Assembly (NCBI GenBank): GCA_007922195.1
Contig: ML682005.1
Span: 26,757,015 to 26,821,014, forward strand
DNA from: Podocnemis expansa
Lineage: Eukaryota > Chordata > Testudines > Podocnemididae
DNA length: 64,000 nt
Direction: 5' to 3'
Below, piece after piece: positions 11,928 through 21,114 of the stretch. Position numbers and translations under genes: made by a program. The notes under the pieces are model-generated. The model made no database searches, had not been told where the DNA came from, and saw only the letters and a program-made list of their open reading frames with translations. The stretch's first letter is position 1; each line of letters starts with the position of its first letter.

Positions 11928-12468
11928 CAGGGGTTCAAGTATAATTTGGTGGGCCCCAGAACCTTCCCACATGGGTGAGCCCCCCTCCAGTGCGGGTGGG
12001 TGCTCCGTCTGGCACGGATGGCCCCCTCTGGCACAGGTTGCCCCCCTGGCACTCATGGGACCCCCCAATACCCATTCCCAGAGCCCACCTCCTGCCCCAA
12101 TCCCCACCCCCCGACACAGACAGACAGACACACACACAGAACCACCCCCAGCAGCCCCCCCCACCAAAGCCCTTACCTGGGCTGTTTGCAGGCTGCCTGG
12201 CCAGCTGGAAGCTGTTTCCAGCCACAGGCTGCTCTGCCCTGCAGGGGGAGTTTCACAGACTCACAATGTGCCACAGCTTTCTGCTGGCTGGGTTAAGGTG
12301 GAGCCACCAGAATGCTGCCTTCCAGCTGCTCATGCTATTTTTAGTGGAGCACCAGAACACAGCATTCTGATGCTTTCATCTATTTTTAGGGGTCCCTGAA
12401 TGCTGCCAGCCTAAAAATAGGGGGCCCTGGAGATATGTTCCGGTGCATTCCCCCTTACTTTAACCCCG
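11928..12468. mobile_element. hAT-like non-autonomous element (541 bp) inside LINE RT
   Basis: It is flanked by a perfect 8-bp duplication, GTCATGAG, at 11920-11927 and 12469-12476. The left end is CAGGGGTTCAAGTA and the right end, inward, is CGGGGTTAAAGTA. The insertion splits the LINE reverse transcriptase just after motif A. The interior shares 'gggcccc(t/a)ggaacctt', 'ccagaatgctg' and 'tatttttag' modules with the element at 6092-7023. There is no transposase frame. Several overlapping proline-rich frames and a short CA/GACA tract (12115-12140) are compositional. Confidence 0.9.
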
Positions 12469-12476
12469 GTCATGAG

Positions 12477-13418
12477 GTAAGAGGGAGCGTCCTCTCCTGA
12501 ACCAGTAACTGCATAAAGATGGGAAACAAAGAGTAGGACTAAATGGTCAGTTTTCAGAATAAAGAGCAGTAAATAGTGGTATCCCTTATGGATCTGTAGT
12601 GTGACTGATACTATTCAACATATTTGTAAATGATCTGGTAAAAAGGTGATGTGCCAAAATTTGCGGAGGATACAAAACTACTCAAGATAGTTAACTCCAC
12701 AGCAGACTGTGAAGAGTTACAAAGGGATCTCACAAAACTGGAGACTGGGCCAAGTAATGCACATTGGAAAATATAATTCTAACTATACATATAAAATCAC
12801 AGTGTCTAAGTTGGCTGTTACCATTCAAAAAAAGATCTCGGAGTCACGGTGGATAGTTCCTTAAAAACATATACCCAGTGTGCAGCGGCAGTCACAATAG
12901 CTAACAGAATACTGGGAGTCATTAGGAAAGGGATAGATAATAAAAAATGTCATATTACCTCTTTATAAATAAATATTTATAAATAAAAAATAAAATAAAA
13001 AATGTCATATTACCTCTTTATAAATCCATGGTATACTCACATCTTGAATACTATGTGCCGATCTGGAGCCCCATCTCAAAATGGAATTGTAAAAGGTACA
13101 GAAAAGTACAACTAAAATGATTTAGCAGTATAGAAGAGCTTTCATATGGGGAGAGATTAACAAGATTGGGACTTTTCCCATTTGGAAAAGAGATGATGAA
13201 GCAGGAGATGATAAAAGTCTATAAAATCATGAATGGTGTGAAGAAAGGAAAAAAGGAAGTGTTATTTACTCCTTGTAAACAAAAACTAGAGGTCACTGAA
13301 TGAAATGTCTAGGCAGCATGTTTAAAATGAACAAAAAGAAGGATTTCTTTACACAACATACAGTTGATCAGTGGAACACTTTATCAGACAATATTGTGAA
13401 GACCAAGACCCTGACCCC
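12477..13418 (+). pseudogene. CR1-type LINE reverse transcriptase, C-terminal half and 3' region
   Basis: After the insertion the LINE resumes. The catalytic motif usually read as FADDTK is FAEDTK here (12660-12674), so the first catalytic aspartate of the pair is replaced by glutamate. NSTADCEELQRDLTKLE follows, then, in other frames, KKDLGVTVDSSLKTYTQ and ANRILGVIRKGID. The 3' portion runs to VDQWNTLSDNIVKT near 13405. A duplication of 'aaaatgtcatattacctc' (12945 and 13002), with AT-rich filler between, interrupts it. Confidence 0.8.
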
Positions 13419-13810
13419 TCCCCCTTCTGGGCAGAGCGGACAAGCACTGGCCCACCATGCCCCTTGGGGTGGACCAGCTGGGGTGGGCAGGGCAAGAGCC
13501 CTCCCAGTGCTCCCCCAGGCCCTGCTGGCACTGAGCAGGATGGGGGGTGGATCAGGTAGGGGTTTTAGGTGCTTGAGCCTGGGGCTTCGCTTTAGGTCAT
13601 GGCCTGTGACTTCAACCCCTAGAGCCCTTGCATTAATCCATCCCTGCTCTGAAGCACCTGGCTAGCTGGACCACTGGTCTGACTCGCTATGTCTATTTTT
13701 ATGTTTTATCTGCAAACAGCAGAGGTGCCGCTGCCACCTCTGAGTCCCCATATTGGATACGCTCCCTAACTCTGGCTGCACCTTGATGTCTTGTCTATGA
13801 AGATCACAAA
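13419..13810. other. GC-rich spacer between LINE end and Harbinger element
   Basis: The first about 230 bases are GC-rich and differ in composition from the LINE. The text aacccctag near 13615 resembles the inner end of the hAT-like termini, but I could not define a partner end. No gene is recognised. Confidence 0.4.
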
Positions 13811-13837
13811 GGTTATGTCCACACACAAGGCGTTGTT

Positions 13838-13945
13838 TCAAAATAGGGCATTTTGAAACAAGCCGTTCTGAAATAACGGCCTTATTTCGAAACAACTTAT
13901 TTTGAAATAACAAAAAAAATTTCAAAATAAGGAAAAAGCGGGAAT
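13838..13945. repeat. Left subterminal array of TTTCGAAA/TTTTGAAA motifs
   Basis: Within about 100 bases the sequence repeats forms of TTTCAAAA, TTTTGAAAC, TTCTGAAATAA, TTTCGAAACAA, TTTTGAAATAA and TTTCAAAATAA in both orientations. The same motif class fills the opposite end. In Harbinger transposons, Myb-like proteins bind subterminal repeats, so these are candidate binding sites; that role is inferred here. Confidence 0.7.
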
Positions 13946-14058
13946 TGAAATAGCATGTCCACACTGTGGACTTGCTATTTTCCTTCAGGGGCAGGGCACC
14001 ATGGGAGGTGTGGCAACATGGCCGCCTCCCTGGGCCATGTCGGCGGCCATGTTGGTAG

Positions 14059-14073
14059 CCAATCCTATAAAAA
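14059..14073 (+). promoter_or_regulatory. CCAAT and TATA box of the transposase gene
   Basis: CCAAT (14059-14063) is followed at once by CTATAAAAA (TATA at 14066-14073). A start about 30 bases downstream would put the transcript's 5' end near 14095-14100. That favours the ATG at 14127 over the in-frame ATG at 14001, which lies upstream of the TATA box. Confidence 0.6.
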
Positions 14074-14126
14074 CTGGCCCCGACCTCACTTCCCTGTCCA
14101 CTCTGGCTAGCAGGACTCTGCAAGCG

Positions 14127-15371
14127 ATGGACACTGCCTGGCTGCCCAGACAGTGCCATGCGACACTGAGACCCTCTGCCCGCCTGCAGAGTGTCCTGCG
14201 GATGTGGGACACTCTGCTTGCACACCCAGAGGGTGCCCAGCCTCTGCCCGAGGCTCTCATCCACCTGGTCTGCAGAGCAGAGCTACTGCCCCTCCCCCCC
14301 TCCAGGCCTTGCGAGGTCTGGGCCTGGGAGACCAGCCCAGACTGGTGGGAGTGGGTAGTCCTGCAGACGTGGGGGGATGACCAGTGGAGGAGGAACTTCC
14401 GCATGAGCAGGGCCAGCTTCAACCTCCAGGTCACAGAACTCGCCCTGCTGCTGCGCCGAAGGGCCACCCCCATGAGGCCTGCCATCCCTGTGGACAAAAG
14501 AGTGGCCATCTCCCTCTGGAAGATGGCCACTCTGGAGTTGCACAGGTCTGTGGTGCATCTCTTTGGCATCGGGAGTTCCACCACCAGCAGCGTTCTCGTG
14601 GAGGTCACCAGGGCCATCAGCCAGGTCCTGCTGTGACGCTTGGTGACACAAGTGGAGCTGCAGGACACTATTCCCGGCATGGCCACCCTCAGCTTCCCCA
14701 ACTGTGCGGGGATCCTCGACCCTGCGCACATCCCCGTGTGAGCCCTGGAGCACAGAGCCGCGGAGTACAGAAATCGCAAGGGGTACCACTCCATCATTTT
14801 GCAGACCCTTGTGGACCACAGCGGCCTGTTCCAGAACTGTTATGTGAGATGGCCAGGGCGGGTCCATGATGCCAGGGTCCTCCATAACTTTGCCCTGTAC
14901 TGGGGCATGGAGGCAGGCACCTTCTTCCCCCCACATAACATCAATGTTGGGGGAGTAGAGGTGCCCGTCCTCATTGTGGCGGATGCGGCCTATCCCCTGC
15001 GCTCCTGGCTCATGCGGCCATATGCAGGGCCCCTCGATCCCTCCAGGCAGATCTTCAACTGCCGCCTGACCCGGTGCTGCCAAGTGGTTGAGCGGGCATT
15101 TGGCTGCCTCAAGGCTTGCTGGAGGTGCCTCCTCACCTGCCTCCACCTCACAGAGAGGACAATGCTGCAGGTGATCAGCGTGTGTGTGGCCCTCCACAAC
15201 TACTGTGAGTAGCGGGGTGAGCCCATTGCACCTGCATGGGAAGCTGAGGCACAACTCCTCATCAGGGGCTATGAGGAACCTCAACCTGTGCCCACACGGG
15301 AGCAGCCATCCCAGCGAGCCTTGTCTGTGTGCGATGCACTCAGGACCACCTTCGCCCAGGAGGAACTCTGA
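14127..15371 (+). pseudogene. HARBI1-like Harbinger transposase (DDE nuclease), three in-frame stops
   Basis: Read in a single frame, this gives a protein of about 414 codons, the normal HARBI1 size of 350-450. The N-terminal helical part has WWEWVVLQTWGDDQW, NFRMSRASFNLQV and RPAIPVDKRVAISLWKMAT. The DDE nuclease follows. The catalytic residues are visible: D near codon 198 in GILDPAH, D near 286 in VADAAYPL and E near 322 in VVERAFGCLK. The tail ends HNYCE, then an acidic stretch. TGA at 14634 and 14739 and TAG at 15210 interrupt it at codons 170, 205 and 362; there is no frameshift. The TGA stops could come from CGA by CpG decay. I chose the 14127 ATG because a TATA box lies at 14066; the frame is open back to 14001. 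The long opposite-strand frame (14283-15461) is its shadow. Confidence 0.92.
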
Positions 15372-15460
15372 GGGCCAGGCTTGCCCTGCCCCACACCACC
15401 CTCTCCCCCGTTCACCCACAGCCAGCCCCCACCCATCCACCCGCGCTGTGAATACCCCCA

Positions 15461-15466
15461 AATAAA
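15461..15466 (+). terminator. Polyadenylation signal of the transposase gene
   Basis: AATAAA lies 90 bases after the transposase stop codon and immediately before the convergent signal on the other strand. Confidence 0.7.
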
Positions 15467-15498
15467 ACCACGCAACACCAGGAAAGCATTTCTAACTA

Positions 15499-15504
15499 TT
15501 TATT
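15499..15504 (-). terminator. Polyadenylation signal of the Myb-like gene
   Basis: TTTATT on the plus strand is AATAAA on the minus strand. It lies about 50 bases beyond the end of the minus-strand second-exon frame. The two signals face each other across about 33 bases, marking where the convergent genes meet. Confidence 0.65.
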
Positions 15505-15554
15505 GAACAATACAGGGGCTGGGGCAGGGAAGGGCTGGGGCTGGGGGGGGGGGG

Positions 15555-16122
15555 TTACAGGATGGGGAAATGCAGGGGCAGTCTGGGGGCAGCAACTTGG
15601 GAGGGGGACTTTGGGGAGTTCGGGGAGGGGGACTTTGGGGAGTTCGGGGAGAGGGCTAGCAACTTGGAAGGGGGAAGGGGGCGAGAGAGTCTGGGTGGCA
15701 GGAGGGAAGTCAGGCAGGGCCTGTGGGAGAGTCCAGGTGGGAGTGGTGTACCCTGCCCTTGCCCACGGCCGCTCTTGATCCGGCATCGCCTCCGGGGAGG
15801 GCCAGGCGGCGAACCCCCTGCAGGATGTAGAGGGGCTGTCCGCTCCACCAGGTCGCAGACGTTGGTGGTGAGGGCCTTGACGGCTGCTGGCAGGCGCTCG
15901 CTCAGGTGCTCCAGGGCCGTGACCACCCTGTCGTTCGCCGCTGCCACCTGCTGCAGGACATGGAGGGCTGTGTCCTGGCGCTGGGCCTGCTCCTGTCGCC
16001 AGGCCTGGGTCGACACCTCCATGCACTCGCCAAGCTCCTCAAGGCATCCCGGGGGCCCTCTTCCTCCTCCAGGGTGCCCTTGGACTGAGGCGTCGGGGTG
16101 CTGGTAGTGGCTGGGTGACCTG
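15555..16122 (-). CDS. Putative second exon of the Harbinger Myb-like protein, probably frameshifted
   Basis: A minus-strand splice acceptor with a good pyrimidine tract (tttctgcttccctccag) ends at 16123. Downstream, one frame gives an amphipathic helix-like stretch, AWRQEQAQRQDTALHVLQQV, then ANDRVVTALEHLSERLPAAV, which suits the coiled C-terminal part of Harbinger Myb proteins. A basic patch, PPRRRCRIKSGRG, and a proline-rich tail follow. The acidic text GTLEEEEGPRD just upstream is in another frame, and the acceptor's natural phase gives a third. So either a frameshift near 16030-16100 broke this exon, or the splice sites are different. A 24-bp unit is duplicated at 15598-15650. The exon assignment is inferred. 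Confidence 0.5.
15598..15650. repeat. 24-bp tandem duplication
   Basis: The unit gggactttggggagttcggg plus a G-rich spacer occurs twice in tandem, encoding a repeated Pro-Glu-Leu-Pro-Lys-type motif in one minus-strand frame. It lies at the 3' end of the Myb-like gene. Confidence 0.8.
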
Positions 16123-16604
16123 CTGGAGGGAAGCAGAAAACACAGTTGCCCCTGCCGCCTGCTGGCCCTGTCTGTGTGCTGCCTGTCTGCAGCACACGCC
16201 TCTGCCCTGACTGTCAGCAGGACCCAGGATCCCATGGGACATTGCCCTGGAGTAGGGCTACTGGCCCCCAAAGCCTCAAAAGGAGGCCAGGAAAGTACCA
16301 AACGGAGGACATTGGAGGACACTGGGCGAAAATGCTGTCTGGTTGTGGTATTCGGCGGGGTTTAGGGGGCCCTGGAACACTTGCCTGTACAAATCAGTAT
16401 TCTGTGGCATTCCAGGATCCTTCAGCCCCTGTAGTAAAAAGCCTGACAAACTCCTGTATTTAACTGCCTGGCCAGGCAGAGAATGTGAGGATAAAAAGAG
16501 GAACAGGACAGTAAAAAGGGGACCATGTTCTCCTTTTGCCTGACATCTGGGAACCGTACCCTGGAGGCACACATGCTAGTGGTGCCCACAAGGGTGAGCT
16601 GGAC

Positions 16605-17540
16605 TCAGCCACGCCTTGCTCTAGGGGGTCTCTCATGGCCACTTGCCAGTGGTGTGGCCTGCATGTTCTCCACCCCGCCCAAGATGTGGCTGCATCTTTG
16701 ACACCCAGCCCCTGTGAACCACCCCGAGGCACACAGGGGCCTGTGACCCCGGTGCCACCTGTCGCTCTGGGACCTGTGGCCAAGGGGGGAGGGGGGACTG
16801 TACCCACTGACCATGTGCCCTACCTGCCCCGGTGCCCGGCCCTGGACCCCCTCATTGCCTGTGACCTGCTGGACAGGCCCAGCCCTGTGTGCCTCAGCAG
16901 GAGGGGAATACTTAGCCACGGGGGCTCCAGAGGTCTGGCACGATGTCCTGGGCTCTGTGTCAGAGTCCCCAGGGGCCGGGATGGTATCAGGCCGCTGGTC
17001 CTCTGTGCTGCTCTCCGCTGGTCTGGCGAACAGCTTAGGGGTGCTCGGGGTAGCCTCCACTGCCGGTGGTCCTGCGGCTGGAGGCCCCCTGATGGAGACA
17101 TCGGACCCGGTCCCCAGTGCCTCCGGGCCCAACAAGGGGCTCTGCTGGACTCCTGTGTCCAGAGCCTCAGCAGGGAGACCGCCGGGCTCTGGACCCAGGA
17201 ATGAATGGAGCTCCTCAAAGTAGGGGCAGGTGGCTGTGCTCCCTGCCCCCTGGAGCTCCCGGGCCTCCTGGGTCCGGGCATGGTCTTGCCTCAAGGACTT
17301 GACCTTGCTCCGGACCTGGTCAGTCATCCAGGGGTGGCCGTGCTCAGACATTGCCAGAGCAAAGTCTGAGTATATGTCCCGGTTCCGGTGAGTGGCCCGG
17401 AACCGGGATATGATCTCTGGCCGCTGCCAGATCCCGAGGAGGCAGCAAACCTCCTCGGGGGTCCACACAGGGGCCCTGTGTCGCCCCCTGGTGCCACTGG
17501 TGCCTTGTGAGGCCATGCCTTTCAAAGCACCAGGGCACAC
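16605..17540 (-). CDS. Harbinger-encoded Myb/SANT-like DNA-binding protein, first exon
   Basis: The 311-codon frame begins MCPGALKGMASQ; the second Met (codon 9) is an equally likely start. Residues 24-115 form a Myb/SANT-like (trihelix) domain. The spaced tryptophans are W26 in PVWTPEEV, W38 in LLGIWQRPEI and W71 in HPWMTDQVRSKV, followed by KSLRQDHART and PYFEELHSFLG. Proteins of this type partner the Harbinger transposase and bind the element's ends. The rest is Pro/Gly/Ser-rich linker. The frame probably does not continue to its stop: a CAG|GTAGGG donor at 16824/16823, in phase 0, would remove the last 72 codons and splice toward 16122. Whether this copy still yields a whole protein is doubtful, since the second exon seems frameshifted. 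Confidence 0.8.
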   Translation of the reverse strand: MCPGALKGMASQGTSGTRGRHRAPVWTPEEVCCLLGIWQRPEIISRFRATHRNRDIYSDFALAMSEHGHPWMTDQVRSKVKSLRQDHARTQEARELQGAGSTATCPYFEELHSFLGPEPGGLPAEALDTGVQQSPLLGPEALGTGSDVSIRGPPAAGPPAVEATPSTPKLFARPAESSTEDQRPDTIPAPGDSDTEPRTSCQTSGAPVAKYSPPAEAHRAGPVQQVTGNEGVQGRAPGQVGHMVSGYSPPSPLGHRSQSDRWHRGHRPLCASGWFTGAGCQRCSHILGGVENMQATPLASGHERPPRARRG

Positions 17541-17604
17541 TGCCCCTCAGGCACGCCCTGACAGGAAGTTCCTGTTTCCCCAGGGTGCACAGCACCCTGG
17601 GAAG

Positions 17605-17880
17605 GTCAGACTGTTATTTCAAAACAACACTTGTTTCGAAATAATGTCTGGATGACGGTTATTTCAAAATGAGTCATTTCGAAACAGCATGTCCCAACAG
17701 GGTTATTTCGAAACAACTCGTTTCGAAATAACCATCGTTTCAAAACAGAAGGGGTTTAAGCCATTTCAAAATGATGGCTCTTGTTTCGAAACAACAGAAC
17801 CCGTTGTTTTGAAATGAGAGTACGTCGTTTGGACATGCCGCTTCTTATTTCAAAACAATCTCTGTTGTTTTGAAATACGG
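17605..17880. repeat. Right subterminal array of TTTCGAAA-type palindromes
   Basis: At least ten copies of TTTCGAAA, TTTCAAAA or TTTTGAAA, often extended to TTATTTCGAAACAA, occur in both orientations over about 275 bases. This zone sits just upstream of the Myb-like gene, so it may serve both as transposase/Myb binding region and as promoter. That dual role is inferred. Confidence 0.75.
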
Positions 17881-17902
17881 AGCCTGTGTGGACATACCCA
17901 AA

Positions 17903-18584
17903 TAGAAGTGGGGCAGGCCTCACTCTTAGTGGAGTCCAGTGCCAACCTTGAATGAATTTGACTTTATGTCAAAAATGTGAACAGAACTCTAAGTCTGGAA
18001 ATAGGGGGACTGGATAGCATGGAAAAGTGACATTAGCACGTCATATTTCCACAGCACTTTCCATAGGAAATCTTAGGGAACATGGTCCACATGCTTTCTC
18101 CAAGTCTATAAAACAAATGTGGACTGGGTTAGCAAACTCCCACAACCTTTTGAGTGTCTCTGAGAGAGTAAAAGATTGTCTGTTGTTCTGTGTCTGGGAT
18201 GGAAACCACATTGTTCTTCCTGAATCTAAGGTTCAACTGAGTCAAGAGATGTAGCTCCTTGTCTAAGACTTACATAAGCTTTACTGAGCCAGAGACTGAG
18301 TGTGATTTCCCCAGTCGGTGGAATACAACCTGGGGTGTCCTTTCTTGAAGAGTGGGACCTCCAATCTGGATTGTCAATCCAAGATACTATACCCATCTTC
18401 CATGCAATATTGAAGAGATGTGTTAACCATGACACCCTGATATTGTCCACTTTACTTTTTAGTTCATAAAAAGCACAGGATATTTACCCTGGTCTGAGAA
18501 TGTAGCATTAAGAAAAGGTGAAGCACTAAAGAGGGGAAAATGCACCCCATCTCTCTTGAATTTCATAGGGAGTGAAAGAAGATG
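17903..18584. other. No recognised feature
   Basis: Unique-looking sequence between the Harbinger element and a small hAT-like element. Frames of up to 75 codons show no motif. Confidence 0.5.
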
Positions 18585-18592
18585 GTTTATAG

Positions 18593-18780
18593 TAGGAGTC
18601 TCAAACTCAAATCACCACAAGGGCCACATGAGGACTAGTACATTAGCCTGAGGGCTGCACCACTGAAACCTTTTCATACAATGATATTGCAAATATCGGT
18701 AACAATACTGTCATTGCGGGCTGCAGGAAATAGCTTTAGGGGCTGCATGTGGCCTGCAGGCCTCATGATTGAGACCGCTG
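18593..18780. mobile_element. Small hAT-like element (188 bp)
   Basis: Flanked by GTTTATAG (18585-18592) and GTTTTTAG (18781-18788), seven of eight matching. Ends are TAGGAGTCTCAAACTC and, inward from the right, CAGCGGTCTCAATCAT. The interior text 'agggccacatgagg' and 'ggcctgcaggcctcatg' is partly inverted too. No coding capacity. Confidence 0.8.
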
Positions 18781-18788
18781 GTTTTTAG

Positions 18789-20870
18789 AATCCACCAGTG
18801 CAGTACATTTTAAAAATCTCAGAGCAGAAATCTCTTACAGATCAGCAGATGAGTGGCTCATAGTGACTTGCACTGTTTTTTAAATTAAACATCTGTTTTT
18901 TACATTATGGCATTTTTTATTAGAAAAACATCAGATTTTTCTCTCTGTTAACATCTTAAATTCTTCTTAACTGTGGTGTTAAAAACTCAAAAACCTAAGA
19001 GCTATAGGAGCTTCATGCAGAATTATACTACATTTAGTATTGTACCAAATTCATTAACTACCAACATCACCCCCTCCCATGAAAATTGGATTTGGATTTG
19101 TCCTATTAGGTTTAAATTTTAACAGCACAATGTGCAAAGATAGGGTCTGATTGTCCACCTGTAACTGCTTAGCACATTTGAGGATTAGGCCCCATACATT
19201 ACGAATATACAAAGGATACACACTATTTTCTGTTTTATTACATGTTGCACAGAGAATGAATAAAAATTATTTGAGTTAAGAAAAATGTCAGAATTGCACA
19301 CTATAAAAACATTTACAGTAGCATCCCTGTGAAATTTTAACTGTTTAGGGTTTTTCCATTTGTAATTAAAACAAAGGTAGAAAATTGTTACAAAGTTGGA
19401 AATAAATTCAGGTTGTAAACCAATATTGTTGATTTAGCTGCTGGAGCCATAATAGAGAATGCAAATCAACTCTTTTTGAGCCCTTGCAAGAGTAAAGTAA
19501 AATAGTGATGATTCAGCAATGGCCATAGTTTTCTCTGTAAATGTTAAGATGTGTTTGGATACCCTAGTCAAGATAAGCTTCTTTTACAAACAGTGAAACT
19601 GTTTAAGAAGCTAGAGATATGTGATCTGAGAGAACTGCTGTTCTGTTATTGCTTGCTGAAATCGGAACCTTTCCTTATAGACTGTACTCATCATCTAACA
19701 GATTGTTACGGTACCAGTAACTTCATTCTTCCTTCCTTTCGCATACTCCCTCAGACTCCTTTTTCTCTTCCAGTATTGCTGTGTAATAAGTTCGTAGGGG
19801 TGAGAGGGAATAATGACGCAGAATGTGAATACAGAGTCTGGCACTTAGTAACACCTTGATAGAAATAGAAAGCCGTGAACACAGTATTAAAATATGCTAA
19901 CAAGCTGCAGGAACTAATGGGCTGAATTTTTACACTGCAGATGTTATCCCAGCACTTGTGCTGAACGCAGTAACAAATGTGTGGGGCTGATGATGATATT
20001 ACTGTGTTCTCACCAAGTGCTGTTCTCTAAAATGATCTCTTCCTTTTTTGTTTTGCTGAGGTTTAGAATGTTCTCCTCTATAAACTAAAATAAAGAATGT
20101 AAGTATGTATATTAAATTAATCTGTATTTCTGAGGTTTTGTGGCATTTTGTTTTCCACTGACTGAAGTTAGTAGGTTATGAAGAGTCTGATGTGTCTTGT
20201 TTGTATCGGGTTACTTTTATTCATTTGTACTATAATATATGTACATATATATTTTCAATACTGTAGAGGTGAGGAGTTTCTAGATCCTCTGTGATCATTG
20301 TGTGTCCTGCAACATTAAGGGTCAATGTTCTTGAAATCTTGTTCATTTGATAAGACGGAATAAACCCTTTGGAAATGTAAGTGGGGTACAATACACATGC
20401 ACAATCTGATTTAAAGCCAACCTCCTCCTATCTTTCACTATGCTAAGATTCTATGTCCTTTTGGAAGGAAATTTTACTTACAGGTTCATTTGACTCATGC
20501 TGCATCCTTAGTCTGTCCATCTATGTGTCTCTTTCATTGTTGTACTTAACAAAAAATAATAATCTTTCCCTTTCCTCCCCTACCTTCCAGCACTTTTAAT
20601 AAGAGTCTTGAGTTGTTTCTAGTAGATTCTGGCATTCCTGAAGAAATCTGTGTTCATGCTAGCAAAAGATTTGCCAGATGCCACTTAGAATCATTGCCTT
20701 TGTTTGCAGTCTTATTCTTCCTTCTCATTAACAAAGAAGTTTTTGTATATTAATATGATGGAAGGCTATCATTGCTTTGTTTGTCATACCCTTTAGCTTT
20801 AGTACTGAACACCTGTTGTTTGCACAAGGATATGTAGGGTACCAATGGTCAGCCAACTGATGATCCTCAG
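18789..20870. other. No recognised gene
   Basis: AT-rich sequence with only chance open frames, including one of 102 codons at 19551-19859 without any domain-like motif. Nothing else is supported. Confidence 0.5.
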
Positions 20871-20990
20871 CAGGAAGTGGGATTTTCTCCCATGAAAGCT
20901 CATGCAATAAATAAATTTGTTAGTTTCAAAATGCCACCAGACTTCTTGTTCTACACTACAGAGTTTTCAGAGTAACACTGCCGTGTATCA
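20871..20990 (+). mobile_element. Penelope-like terminal repeat fragment
   Basis: Contains ggaagtgggattttctccca, tgaaagctcatgcaataaat, a degenerate 'ttgttagtttcaaaatgcca' and the terminal 'agtaacactgccgtgt'. The same string of blocks recurs at 29.2, 33.2, 33.7, 38.0, 40.1 and 45.9 kb. The family name is inferred from the longer copy at 33.4-33.8 kb. Confidence 0.6.
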
Positions 20991-21114
20991 AACCTTTTAA
21001 ATGATACAAGGAAAATGAATTCCATGCCTAATAGAAAAGGAAGGGTAGTACGGAAAAGACATGAAGAATGCGGATGGTTTTGTGGACAATTCTGGTGTAG
21101 GTATCAAGAATAAG

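Larger units (their letters stand above)
9063..13418 (+). mobile_element. Long CR1-type LINE, decayed and interrupted
   Basis: In order, this plus-strand element shows ORF1 remnants with an SGNH-hydrolase-like block, an APE-type endonuclease, a CR1-family reverse transcriptase and the 3' region. All frames are broken by stops and indels. Two hAT-like elements (9697-9849 and 11928-12468) interrupt it. Without them the LINE is about 3.6 kb, so it is nearly full length for CR1. The 5' limit is approximate. It probably reaches close to its 3' end near 13418, where GC-rich unrelated sequence begins. Confidence 0.8.
13811..17899. mobile_element. Harbinger (PIF/Harbinger) DNA transposon, 4089 bp, two convergent genes
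   Basis: Ends are GGTTATGTCCACAC on the left and, read inward from the right, GGGTATGTCCACAC, giving 13 of 14 matching terminal bases. AAA flanks both sides (13808-13810 and 17900-17902); Harbinger elements duplicate 3 bases, usually TWA. Inside are a HARBI1-type transposase on the plus strand and a Myb/SANT-like protein on the minus strand, the two proteins expected of an autonomous Harbinger. Their ends converge, with polyadenylation signals at 15461 and 15504. Both subterminal zones are packed with TTTCGAAA-type palindromes. The interior is far more GC-rich than the flanks. Three stops in the transposase show that this copy is inactive. Confidence 0.9.

Noticed and set aside
11917..12399. 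160-codon plus-strand frame
   Set aside because: It crosses the boundary between a LINE and a hAT-like insertion and is proline/histidine-rich by composition.
13615..13660. Possible third copy of the CAGGGGTT hAT-like end
   Set aside because: Only about a dozen bases resemble the terminus and no partner end or target duplication was found.
14283..15461. 392-codon open frame on the minus strand over the transposase
   Set aside because: It lies antisense to the HARBI1-like gene in GC-rich DNA and has no motif. The plus-strand frame carries all the conserved transposase blocks.
20861..20880. 'ctgatga' just upstream of the Penelope-like block at 20.9 kb as a hammerhead core
   Set aside because: The spacing to the stem arm is too long and the flanking text does not match the family, so it is coincidental.
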